Origin: an uncultured Christensenellaceae bacterium
Lineage (GTDB): Bacteria > Bacillota > Clostridia > Christensenellales > Aristaeellaceae
Assembly: GCA_905234985.1 (NCBI GenBank)
Contig: CAJOJQ010000014.1
Location: 86,384 to 150,383 of the forward strand
Length of the DNA: 64,000 nt
Direction of reading: 5' to 3'
Shown here: positions 10,161-18,394 of the stretch, in pieces
How the letters are laid out: each line of letters starts with the position of its first letter
How positions within the stretch are numbered: the first letter of the stretch is position 1
The notes under the pieces: generated by a model
Databases searched by the model: none
The model's input: the letters and a program-made list of their open reading frames with translations, nothing else
Told to the model about the DNA's origin: nothing
Position numbers and translations under genes: made by a program

Positions 10161-10285
10161 GCCGATCCTTCCTTTATCTTTTCTCCCGCATGATCTTACC
10201 AAAGGTACGCGGAAAACGCAATCCAAACCTTGACGGACTGCTGGCGAAAATGAAAATTTTACGCCGTTTAATCATCAATTGGGGC

Positions 10286-10314
10286 TTGCAATGGGCGAAA
10301 TGATCTGTTATAAT
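10286..10314 (+). promoter_or_regulatory. Promoter of the carbohydrate ABC transporter operon
   Basis: TTGCAA at 10286-10291, a 17-bp spacer and TATAAT at 10309-10314. Confidence 0.8.
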
Positions 10315-10408
10315 GAAAAATGCCTAAGAAAAATGGATGGAAATGTTCATAATAGACAATTTTATCCGTTTCCAATCACCTGTCGAAGCACCAAAATCAG
10401 GAAGAAAG

Positions 10409-10482
10409 CCGGGCGCGGTCGTTTTTTCCGTCCACAGGCGGACAAACGGCGCGAGGGGGATTGCGGACTCCGCCCGGTTTTT
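10409..10482 (+). terminator. Leader hairpin with T-tract, candidate attenuator
   Basis: The outer stem CCGGGC (10409-10414) pairs with GCCCGG (10472-10477), followed by TTTTT. The inner part holds a smaller GTCC / GGAC hairpin. It lies downstream of the promoter and about 50 nt upstream of the first permease start, so readthrough would be needed for operon expression. Confidence 0.45.
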
Positions 10483-10532
10483 CATCGTTAAATGTTCAAG
10501 CGCTAAAAATTTCAGCAGTTGGGAGGCGGACT

Positions 10533-11489
10533 ATGACGACGATCAACCCCAAAAAGGTGGAGCCCTATTCGGTCAAGGGCTCCCTGCGGAGGAAGCTGTT
10601 CAACTCAAAAACGCTGATACTGATGTGCGTTCCCGCCATCATCTACTTCATCGCGTTCAGCTACGCTCCGCTGCCCGGCATCTACGTGGCCTTCGTGAAC
10701 TACAACTACCGCAAGGGCATCTTCGCCAGCCCCTTCGTGGGCCTGAAAAACTTCGATTTCGTGGCGAAATCGGGGAAGCTGTGGACGCTGACCCAGAATA
10801 CCATCCTGTTCAATCTGGCGTTCATTCTGCTGGATAACCTGCTGGCGGTAACGGTGGCCATCCTGCTGAAGGAAATTCAAAGCAAATCCTTCCGCAAGGT
10901 CAGCCAGACCATGATGTTCCTGCCCTACTTCATTTCGCAGGTGCTGGTGGGCCTGCTGGTGTTCAGCCTGCTGAACTCCGACACCGGCTTCCTGAACGTG
11001 ATTTTGAAGGGCTTGGGGGCGGAGCCTCTGCGGCTGTACAAAACCGGCGATCCCTGGCCGATCATCATCATTCTGGTGCATCTGTGGCAGAAAACGGGCT
11101 ACAATTCGGTGGTGTACTTCGCCGCCATCATGGGCATTGACGATTCCATCATCGAAGCCTCCATGATCGACGGCGCCAACGGCTGGCAGAAGATCCGCTA
11201 CATCATCCTGCCCAGCCTGAAACCCACCGTGGTCATCCTGCTGCTGTTCGCTTTGGGCGGCATCGTGAAGGGCGACTTCGGCCTGTTCTGGAATCTGGTG
11301 GGCCGCAATCCCATCCTGTACAACAAGGTGGACATCATTGAAATGTTCGTATACCGCGCCACGGTGTCCGACTTCAACTTCTCCACCGCGTCGGCTGTGG
11401 GCCTGTATCAGTCCCTGATCGGCTTTATCCTGGTGCTCACCGTGAACGCCATCGTAAAGAAGATCGAGCCCGACTACTCCCTGTTCTGA
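10533..11489 (+). CDS. Carbohydrate ABC transporter permease (LplB/UgpA type)
   Basis: 318 residues from ATG at 10533 with SD GGGAGG; in-frame codons further upstream lack an SD. It is an inner-membrane permease with six hydrophobic segments. The EAA loop that contacts the ATPase is seen as EASMIDGANGWQKIRYIILP near residue 210. It is paired with the next permease and the binding protein at 12580; no ATPase subunit is encoded here, so a shared MsmK-type ATPase elsewhere is likely (known for such importers). The neighbouring GH2 enzyme suggests an oligosaccharide substrate. Confidence 0.92.
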   Translation: MTTINPKKVEPYSVKGSLRRKLFNSKTLILMCVPAIIYFIAFSYAPLPGIYVAFVNYNYRKGIFASPFVGLKNFDFVAKSGKLWTLTQNTILFNLAFILLDNLLAVTVAILLKEIQSKSFRKVSQTMMFLPYFISQVLVGLLVFSLLNSDTGFLNVILKGLGAEPLRLYKTGDPWPIIIILVHLWQKTGYNSVVYFAAIMGIDDSIIEASMIDGANGWQKIRYIILPSLKPTVVILLLFALGGIVKGDFGLFWNLVGRNPILYNKVDIIEMFVYRATVSDFNFSTASAVGLYQSLIGFILVLTVNAIVKKIEPDYSLF

Positions 11490-11502
11490 GGAGGTGGGAA
11501 GA

Positions 11503-12423
11503 ATGGCAAAGAATAAGGACGGCATGCTGGAAAGCACCGGCAAAATCAAGCTGACGGGGTCCGACTATGTGATCCGCGGCATCGGCTACTTCTTCATCAC
11601 CATTTTCGCCATCATGAGCATCTTCCCCTTCCTGGTGATCCTCGGCACCTCCTTTGAAACGGAGGACAACATCATCACCCAGGGCGTGACGCTGCTTCCC
11701 CGGGAATTCACCACAGCGGCCTATGAGCTGGTGGTGAAGGGCGGCACCATCTGGCAGTCCTACTGCCTGACCATCGTGCTGACATCGGTTGGCACTACCA
11801 TCGGCCTGTTCATCTGCGCCATGACGGGCTACGCCCTCCAGCGCAAGGACTTCCCCTTCCGCAACGGCATTTCCTTCTTCGTCTACTTCACCAGCCTGTT
11901 CCAGGCCGGTCTGGCCCCGTACTATCTGCTCATGACCCAGACCTACCACCTGAACAACTCCTACTTCGCGGTGCTGCTGCCGCTGATGGTATCAAGCTGG
12001 CTGATTATTCTGATGAAGAACTTCGCCAAATCCATTCCCCACGAGCTCACCGAGTCCGGCAAGATCGACGGCGCGGGCGATTTCAAAATCTTCACGGCCA
12101 TCATCCTGCCCATGTTAAAGCCCGGCCTTGCCACGGTTGGCCTGTTCCTGGCTTTGGGCTACTGGAACGAATGGTATCAGTCCTCCCTGTTCCTCCAGAA
12201 CAAGTCCGTGCTGCCTTTGCAGTACAGCCTGTATAAGATCATCAACGAGGCCCAGTCTCTTAAGAACTCCGTGGCCAGCCAGTACGTGACCGTGGACAGC
12301 CTGCCCTCTGAATCCCTGAAAATGGCAACCGCCATGATGGCTACCGGCCCCATCATCTTCCTGTATCCCTTCGTGCAGCGCTACTTCATCGGCGGCATCA
12401 CCGTGGGCGCGGTGAAAGGATGA
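11503..12423 (+). CDS. Carbohydrate ABC transporter permease (CarB/UgpE type)
   Basis: 306 residues from ATG at 11503, preceded by SD GAGGAGGTGG, 13 nt after the first permease stop. It has about six membrane segments and an EAA-type loop (ELTESGKIDGAGDFKIFTAI near residue 185). It pairs with the upstream permease to form the channel. The stop codon is followed at once by a structured repeat whose first hairpin could stabilise or separate the permease part of the transcript from the binding-protein gene. Confidence 0.92.
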   Translation: MAKNKDGMLESTGKIKLTGSDYVIRGIGYFFITIFAIMSIFPFLVILGTSFETEDNIITQGVTLLPREFTTAAYELVVKGGTIWQSYCLTIVLTSVGTTIGLFICAMTGYALQRKDFPFRNGISFFVYFTSLFQAGLAPYYLLMTQTYHLNNSYFAVLLPLMVSSWLIILMKNFAKSIPHELTESGKIDGAGDFKIFTAIILPMLKPGLATVGLFLALGYWNEWYQSSLFLQNKSVLPLQYSLYKIINEAQSLKNSVASQYVTVDSLPSESLKMATAMMATGPIIFLYPFVQRYFIGGITVGAVKG

Positions 12424-12517
12424 ACCGCCGATTGTCGCCAGTGGCGACAAAAAATCGGCGGTGAAATCAGCCGAAACAAGCGATCTGCCCATGAAGGGCA
12501 GTCGCGCCGATTGAGGC
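12424..12517 (-). repeat. Structured repeat family 2, copy 2
   Basis: The reverse complement of this segment matches 3419-3530. In the operon sense the RNA would fold into CCGCCGAT...ATCGGCGG enclosing GTCGCC / GGCGAC, followed by CTGCCC / GGGCAG around a TTCAT-type loop. It begins immediately after the permease stop codon and ends about 60 nt before the binding-protein start. Confidence 0.75.
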
Positions 12518-12579
12518 TGCGGATACTATTTTCCTGTTCCCAAGGGCCAATCGCCCTAAAATAAAAAGGAGGAAAAAAC

Positions 12580-14178
12580 ATGAAGAAAATCCTTGCTCTG
12601 CTCCTGGCGTCCATCATGGTCCTGAGCCTGTGCTCCGTTTCCTTCGCGGAAGACATTTCCGTGGAGAACGCGGAAGCCGTATGGGCTGAAAAATGGGCCG
12701 ACGTAGACACCTCCAAGCACGTGGTCATCAACTACATGACCACCGGCGACGCGCCCAAGACCGGCGCCAACGCCGAAATGCTGGCCCAGCTCAACGCGAT
12801 CCTGACCGAAAAGGTGAACGCCGAGCTGAACATCGTCTGGATCTCCTGGACGGACTATCTGGCCAACTACAACCTGCGCATCGCGTCCATGGACGGCACC
12901 ATCGACCTGATCGGTTCTTCCACGGACTGGCTGGACGCGTGGCCCAACGCCAAGCGCGGCGGCTTCCTGGAACTGGACAAGGAAATGCTGGAGAAATACG
13001 CTCCCGTGACCTATGCCACCGTTCCCCAGGAGCATTGGGATGTGTGCACCTATGAAGGCGACATCTACTTCATCCCCGAGGACAATTATTCCCAGTGGAC
13101 CAACCACGGCTTCGCCTATCGTTTAGACTGGGCCAAGGAAGCCGGGCTGGAGAACGGCTGCCAGACCTGGGATGACCTGACCACCTATGTGAAGTACGTC
13201 AAGGCCACCTACGGCGACCAGCTGATCGCTCTGTGGGATACCGACGGCACCGCCTATCCCGCCGGCGGCTACATCTGCTCCTTCGCCAAGTGGCGCAACA
13301 TCGACGGTCTGGCCTCCGGCGCCATCTGGGGCGGCTACCTGGACGATCCCTACACCATCAACTGCCTGTATCTGGTGGAAACCGACAAGCTGGTGGAATA
13401 CGCCAAGCTGATGAAGGAATGGGACGAACTGGGCGTGTGGCCCACCGACGTGCTCTCCAACACCGGCGCCGACAACCGCCTGGAGTTCCGTCAGGGCAAG
13501 ACCGCTCTGGAACAGCATCACACCCAGACCTGGACCGGCCTGGTGTCTCCTCTGGCCAGCACCGACAACACCATGTACCTGAACGATGAAGACTGCGACG
13601 TGGGCTTCTACTACTGGGGCAAGGAAGCCGGCTACGTGACCCGCGATCTGGTGACCCACGGTGTTGCCGCCGTGTCCGCCGCTTCCGCCAACCCCGAGCG
13701 CACCCTGATGGTGTACGACCTGCTGCGCAACGACAAGGAATGCTACGACCTGTTCAACTACGGTCTGGAAGGCCGCAGCTATGCCATCGATGAGAACGGC
13801 TACCGCTACACCCCCGACACCTACGTGGCCGACAACGACAGCATCTCCACCAACTGGTGGTGGGGCCGCAACGACGCGCTGGAAATCCCCTCCGCCGCCA
13901 TGAACTGGGATGCCATCAACGCTCTGTACGAGGAATATGACCAGATCGCCGTGATGTATCCCTACGAAGCCTTCGTGTTCGACAACACCATGGTGCAGAG
14001 CTACATCAACCAGTGCAACGAAATCTACAACACCTACATGAAGTACATCTGCTTCGGCCAGTACAGCGGCACCGCTGAAGAAATCGTGGCCGAATTCCAG
14101 GATGCCCTGCGCGCCGCCGGCGTGGACGAAGTGACCGCCGAGCTGCAGGCCCAGATCAACGCCACCTACGGCAAATAA
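12580..14178 (+). CDS. Extracellular carbohydrate-binding protein of ABC importer
   Basis: 532 residues, SD AGGAGG. A signal peptide (MKKILALLLASIMVLSLCS, cleavage near SFA-ED) has no convincing lipobox, which is unusual for a Gram-positive binding protein. The mature protein resembles the large LplA-type family 1 solute-binding proteins and is rich in Trp and Tyr, as expected for sugar stacking. Codon use is markedly more biased toward C-ending codons than in the neighbours, suggesting high expression. It is the third gene of the importer operon and is followed by a strong terminator. Confidence 0.9.
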   Translation: MKKILALLLASIMVLSLCSVSFAEDISVENAEAVWAEKWADVDTSKHVVINYMTTGDAPKTGANAEMLAQLNAILTEKVNAELNIVWISWTDYLANYNLRIASMDGTIDLIGSSTDWLDAWPNAKRGGFLELDKEMLEKYAPVTYATVPQEHWDVCTYEGDIYFIPEDNYSQWTNHGFAYRLDWAKEAGLENGCQTWDDLTTYVKYVKATYGDQLIALWDTDGTAYPAGGYICSFAKWRNIDGLASGAIWGGYLDDPYTINCLYLVETDKLVEYAKLMKEWDELGVWPTDVLSNTGADNRLEFRQGKTALEQHHTQTWTGLVSPLASTDNTMYLNDEDCDVGFYYWGKEAGYVTRDLVTHGVAAVSAASANPERTLMVYDLLRNDKECYDLFNYGLEGRSYAIDENGYRYTPDTYVADNDSISTNWWWGRNDALEIPSAAMNWDAINALYEEYDQIAVMYPYEAFVFDNTMVQSYINQCNEIYNTYMKYICFGQYSGTAEEIVAEFQDALRAAGVDEVTAELQAQINATYGK

Positions 14179-14197
14179 TCGCTTGACAAAACCATGA

Positions 14198-14235
14198 GGG
14201 GATGCCAAACTGTAAGGGGAGGCATCCCCTTTTTT
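14198..14235 (+). terminator. Intrinsic terminator after the binding-protein gene
   Basis: GGGGATGCC (14198-14206) pairs with GGCATCCCC (14221-14229), followed by six T. The GH2 gene begins 17 nt further on, so its expression needs readthrough or its own promoter. Confidence 0.85.
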
Positions 14236-14252
14236 CATGACAGGAGGTACTT

Positions 14253-16553
14253 ATGGGCGTTCGGGAAAAAATCAATCGGAATTGGCATTTTCATTTGGGC
14301 GACGTGCCCGACGCGGATTTTATGGGCTATGACGACAGCGGGTGGCGAAGAGTGACCCTGCCCCACGACTGGGCGGTGGAGCATCCCTTCGATAAATGCC
14401 ACGCCAGCGGCACGGGCTATCTGCCCGGCGGCACAGCCTGGTATCGGAAGCATTTTACGTTGGGCGAGGATGTGCAGGGAAAGCGCGTGCGCCTTACCTT
14501 CCAGGGGGTGTATAAGCACGCCAAAGTCTGGGTGAACAGCAATTATTTGGGCTTCCACGCCTACGGCTACACCAGCTTCACCTACGACGTGTCCGAATTC
14601 GTCCGCCCCGGCGAAAACGTGATCGCGGTGCGGGTGGAGCATAACGACGTGGCGGATTCCCGCTGGTACACCGGCAGCGGCGTCACTCGGCACGTGGAAA
14701 TCGAAATATCCGACCCGGTATGCTTTGCCGACGGCGGCGTTTTCGCCTCCACCGTTTCAGCGGATGCGGAAAAGGCCGTTCTGCGGGTGCGCTATGAAAC
14801 CTTAGGCGGGGACGGCGTGGCGTTTTGCCTGAAAACCCCGGATGGGCAATGCGTTGCCCAGGGCAGCGCTGCTGAGGAAAAAGGCACGGCGGAATTGACC
14901 ATCGAAAGGCCTCGGCTGTGGAGTCCGGATGACCCGTATTTATACGTGCTGGAGGGACAAACCCTGCTTTCCGGCGAAGTGAAGGATACGGTGAAAATTC
15001 CCTTCGGCATTCGCGTTTTCCGCTTCGATGCGGATGAAGGCTTTTTCCTCAACAGCGTGAACATGAAGCTCAAGGGCATGTGCGTCCACCACGACGCGGG
15101 GTGCCTCGGCGCGGCGGTGCCCAAGAACGTGTGGGAACGGCGGCTGCGCAAGTTCAAGGCGGCGGGCTGCAACGCTCTGCGCACGGCCCACAATCCCCCC
15201 GACCCCGATTTGCTGGACGCCTGTGACGAATTAGGCTTGCTGGTGATGGACGAAGCCTTCGATGAATGGGAAGGCACGAAAAACAAGTGGTGGCAGGGGC
15301 ACAATGTGTACCCGCCCAAGCATTTCGGCTACGCCGAGGATTTCCCCCAGTGGCACGTGGCCGACCTGACCAGCATGGTGAAGCGGGATCGGAACCATCC
15401 ATCCATCGTGCTGTGGAGTATCGGCAACGAAATCGACTATCCCAACGACCCCTACGTGACGCCCCTGTTCCGGGAAGCCCTGGGCAATAACGACGCCAAC
15501 AAGCCTGCTGCGGAGCGGCTGTACGATGCCCGGAAGCCCGACGCCGGGAGGCTGGCGAAGGTGGCGCGGGAGCTGACCGCCCTCGTGCATGATTTAGACG
15601 ATACCCGGCCCGTGACCAGCGCGCTTTCTTTCCCTGAGCTTTCCAATCGCACGGGCTACGCCGACGCGCTGGATATCGCGGGGTACAATTACCGGGAGCA
15701 TTTCTATCCGGACGATCACAAAGCCTATCCGGGCCGGGTCATTCTGGGCAGCGAAAACAGCCACGACCCCCGGGCCTGGTTCGCCGTGCGGGACAACGCC
15801 TTCATGTCCGCGCAGTTTTTGTGGACGGGGATCGACTTTTTGGGCGAGTGCAAGGGATGGCCCGTGCGCATCAGCCAGGCGGGCATGCTGAATTTGGCGG
15901 GCTATGAAAAGCCCCTGTATTACCAGCGCAAGGCCCTGTGGACCGACGCACCCTTTGTCCGCATCGCCGTGGGGGACGGCAACGCCGAACGCCACGGCGT
16001 ATGGAACGAGCATTTCCGCTGGGAAGGAGAGGCGGGGGAGAAGAAGATCGTATCCTGCTATACCAGCGCCAAAGAAGCGGAGCTGTTCTTGAACGGAGTT
16101 TCTCTGGGCAAAAAACAGATCGCCGACGCCGACGGATGCCGGGTCTCCTGGGAAGTGGACTATGCGCCGGGCACCCTGCGGGCGGTGATCGAGGGGGCGG
16201 AAGACGCCCTGTCTACCGTGCGTCCCGCCGCCGTCCTCCGGCTTGCGGCGGACAGGCTTTCCCTGCCCGCCGACGGACAGAGCGTGGTTCAGGTGGAAAT
16301 CTGCCTGGTGGACGAAAACGGACAGCCCGCCCGGGATGAAATGCTGCTGTGCCAGCCCGTGGGGGATATCACCCTGCTGGGCATCGAAAACGGAAAACCC
16401 GACGACCTGACGCCCTACGCGGAGAACCGCCGCGCCACGCTGGACGGCCGGGCCATCGTGTATCTTCGGGCCGGAACCTGCCCCGGCAAGGCCGCGCTGC
16501 ATGTGCTTACGGCTTCCGGTATGCGGGCGGAATGTGCTTTTGACCTCGTTTAA
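14253..16553 (+). CDS. Glycoside hydrolase family 2 (beta-galactosidase-type)
   Basis: 766 residues, SD AGGAGG, no signal peptide, so cytoplasmic. The N-terminal jelly-roll (sugar-binding) domain and Ig-like domain precede a TIM barrel. The acid/base Glu is E393 in SIGNEIDYP and the nucleophile is E501 in ILGSENSHD. The C-terminal region (from about 590) looks like the DUF4982-type beta-sandwich of many gut GH2 enzymes (YTSAKEAELFLNG). It probably hydrolyses a beta-galactoside or beta-glucuronide imported by the upstream transporter; the exact sugar cannot be told. Confidence 0.9.
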   Translation: MGVREKINRNWHFHLGDVPDADFMGYDDSGWRRVTLPHDWAVEHPFDKCHASGTGYLPGGTAWYRKHFTLGEDVQGKRVRLTFQGVYKHAKVWVNSNYLGFHAYGYTSFTYDVSEFVRPGENVIAVRVEHNDVADSRWYTGSGVTRHVEIEISDPVCFADGGVFASTVSADAEKAVLRVRYETLGGDGVAFCLKTPDGQCVAQGSAAEEKGTAELTIERPRLWSPDDPYLYVLEGQTLLSGEVKDTVKIPFGIRVFRFDADEGFFLNSVNMKLKGMCVHHDAGCLGAAVPKNVWERRLRKFKAAGCNALRTAHNPPDPDLLDACDELGLLVMDEAFDEWEGTKNKWWQGHNVYPPKHFGYAEDFPQWHVADLTSMVKRDRNHPSIVLWSIGNEIDYPNDPYVTPLFREALGNNDANKPAAERLYDARKPDAGRLAKVARELTALVHDLDDTRPVTSALSFPELSNRTGYADALDIAGYNYREHFYPDDHKAYPGRVILGSENSHDPRAWFAVRDNAFMSAQFLWTGIDFLGECKGWPVRISQAGMLNLAGYEKPLYYQRKALWTDAPFVRIAVGDGNAERHGVWNEHFRWEGEAGEKKIVSCYTSAKEAELFLNGVSLGKKQIADADGCRVSWEVDYAPGTLRAVIEGAEDALSTVRPAAVLRLAADRLSLPADGQSVVQVEICLVDENGQPARDEMLLCQPVGDITLLGIENGKPDDLTPYAENRRATLDGRAIVYLRAGTCPGKAALHVLTASGMRAECAFDLV

Positions 16554-16560
16554 TAAAATA

Positions 16561-17043
16561 ATGGATTACATTCACGCTTATCTGTCGCCTCTGGGCGCTA
16601 TCACCCTTGCCAGCGACGGGGAAGCCCTGATCGGTCTTTGGTTTGAGGGGCAGAAGCATTTCGGGGCCGGTCTTGCTGGAGAAACGGCAGAAAGGCTCCT
16701 GCCCATATTCGATCAGGCAGACCGGTGGCTGGACGAATATTTCAGCGGCAGGGAACCGGATTGCCCGCCGCCCCTGCGCCCCCGGGGAACGGCCTTTCAG
16801 CAAGCCGTGTGGCGGCGCTTGCTGGCGATTCCCTACGGATGCACCGTCACTTACGGAGAAATCGCCGCTTCTTTGGGCCTGCCCCCCGGCGCGGCCCGGG
16901 CAGTGGGCGGCACGGTGGGCCGCAACCCCATTTCCCTGATGATCCCCTGCCATCGGGTAGTGGGAGCAGGCGGCAGCCTGACCGGCTACGCGGGCGGAAT
17001 CCAACGGAAAAAATGCCTGCTGGAGATGGAAAGAAAATTCTAA
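16561..17043 (+). CDS. ogt: Methylated-DNA-protein cysteine methyltransferase
   Basis: 160 residues from ATG at 16561, 7 nt after the GH2 stop with little SD, so translational coupling is likely. The active-site motif is IPCHRVVG with the alkyl-accepting Cys, preceded by the helix-turn-helix region (TYGEIAASLGLP) that flips the base. It repairs O6-alkylguanine by a single-turnover suicide reaction. It is at the end of the plus-strand block; its stop codon is followed within a few bases by heptad-arm repeat B. Confidence 0.92.
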   Translation: MDYIHAYLSPLGAITLASDGEALIGLWFEGQKHFGAGLAGETAERLLPIFDQADRWLDEYFSGREPDCPPPLRPRGTAFQQAVWRRLLAIPYGCTVTYGEIAASLGLPPGAARAVGGTVGRNPISLMIPCHRVVGAGGSLTGYAGGIQRKKCLLEMERKF

Positions 17044-17044
17044 A

Positions 17045-17143
17045 GAGAGCGCAGAGTACAGAGTTCAGATGATATAGTCAATAAACTGCGGCAATCCGCA
17101 GTGTCCGACTATATAAATCTGAACTCTGTACTCTGCACTCTGT
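17045..17143. repeat. Heptad-arm inverted repeat, copy B
   Basis: The left arm is built from CAGAGTN units (CAGAGTA, CAGAGTT) ending in GATGATATAGTC; the right arm begins GACTATATAAATC and continues with the complementary units. The stem has about 33 near-perfect pairs. The 27-nt loop itself contains CTGCGG-CAAT-CCGCAG. It sits between the convergent ogt and polymerase genes and could act as a bidirectional terminator or mRNA end structure. Confidence 0.9.
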
Positions 17144-17152
17144 TTTATTTCT

Positions 17153-18370
17153 TCATGTTCTTCGCCGCCGAAGCACGATATGCGTCCGCTGCTTTTCATT
17201 TTCCAACCTGGGCGCGTCCCGGTCCAGGGCGCTGAAAGCGGAAAGCAGGGCGAAATTCATGGTGGCGTCCAGGGCGAACCGTTCCATGAGGCCGCTGAGC
17301 AGAAACGCGCCCATGGTGATCAAAAGCACATACTGCTTTTTCCGGATCTGCGCCCCCATGGAACGGCCAAAAAGCCAAATCGTGATTCCCGTGGCGGCGA
17401 GGCCTTGGCTGATCACCAGATACAGATAGGCGGAATCCAGAATCACCGCCTGCTGGTTGGTCAGCAGCGCAGCGCGCAGGCTGCGGAATTCGATATAGGA
17501 GCCGAACAGCCTCAGGCCGTTCTGCTCGTACAGGGCGGCGGCGTTGACGAAGCGGCTTAGAGCGCTGGACAGAGGGCCGAACCCCGCGCCGCTTTCCAGG
17601 CCGAGCCACGCAAATATTTCATCGGCGCGGAGCATCAGCCACACCGACGAGATGAGCAGCACGACAAAGCCCAAGCGGATCAGCTTTACCGCGTTTTTTG
17701 CGCGGAACCGGGCCAGCATTTCATACAGGATCAGCGCTAAACAGTAGACCAGCACGATCACCAGGGCCGTGCGGGAAATGGTGTACCGATAGACGGCATA
17801 TCCCGCCGCCAGGATGGCAGGGACGGTGACGCTCCGGCTTTTCCAGCGGCGCAGGTACGCCCAGGAAAACAGCAGCACCGCAACGGCGGAGGCAAAATTG
17901 TTGGGATGCGCCATACCCATGGCATAGCCCAAATTGTATTCCGGGTCGGGAACGCTTCGTTTCGTAAGGCCCGTGAGCTGGGCCAGGATCAGCAAAAGCA
18001 GGCTCCACAGGGCGGCGCGATAAAAGACGCGGACGATCCGGGAAAAGGGCAGGCCCCGCGCCAAAAGGATAAAGGCGGCGGAGTACAAAAGCCCCGTCTG
18101 CCGGGTGATATAAGCGGAAACCGAAAGCAGCCCCAGGGCGAGGGCCGTTAGGAGGTGATGCAGCCGCCCGCCCTTGAGCAGGTCTGTCAGGAAGCATGCC
18201 CCCAGCAGCAGGATCAAAAGGCAGTCCAGCAGCAGGGAAAGGAATCCCGTAAATGGAAGAAAAGCGTCCTGCCAGTCCACGCCCTTGAGCAGGGTGCGCT
18301 GCACGATGGCAATCGCCAGCGCCGCCAAATATCCGTCCTCCCGCACCGACAGCCGGACCGTAAGGTACAC
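17153..18370 (-). CDS. O-antigen polymerase / ligase-like membrane protein (Wzy-like)
   Basis: About 405 residues from GTG at 18370 with SD GGGAGGG; a TTG at 18391 is an alternative start. It has roughly ten to twelve hydrophobic segments, a large external loop and the motif MAHPNNFA, similar to the H-P-N feature often seen in Wzy polymerases. It is the last gene of the polysaccharide operon and directly follows the flippase gene. It would polymerise or transfer lipid-linked repeat units on the outer face of the membrane. The assignment rests on topology and context rather than a catalytic motif. Confidence 0.75.
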   Translation of the reverse strand: MYLTVRLSVREDGYLAALAIAIVQRTLLKGVDWQDAFLPFTGFLSLLLDCLLILLLGACFLTDLLKGGRLHHLLTALALGLLSVSAYITRQTGLLYSAAFILLARGLPFSRIVRVFYRAALWSLLLLILAQLTGLTKRSVPDPEYNLGYAMGMAHPNNFASAVAVLLFSWAYLRRWKSRSVTVPAILAAGYAVYRYTISRTALVIVLVYCLALILYEMLARFRAKNAVKLIRLGFVVLLISSVWLMLRADEIFAWLGLESGAGFGPLSSALSRFVNAAALYEQNGLRLFGSYIEFRSLRAALLTNQQAVILDSAYLYLVISQGLAATGITIWLFGRSMGAQIRKKQYVLLITMGAFLLSGLMERFALDATMNFALLSAFSALDRDAPRLENEKQRTHIVLRRRRT

Positions 18371-18394
18371 GGGGCTTTCCCTCCCTTCCAAGGA

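Larger units (their letters stand above)
10161..10532 (+). other. Intergenic region with the long structured leader of the ABC operon
   Basis: No gene is supported. A strong plus-strand promoter at 10286-10314 would start RNA near 10321, leaving a leader of about 210 nt before the first permease. Within the leader, 10409-10482 folds into a long-range stem (CCGGGC / GCCCGG, extended by GG / CC) followed by five T residues, which looks like an intrinsic terminator or attenuator. No known riboswitch class is recognised. Confidence 0.55.
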
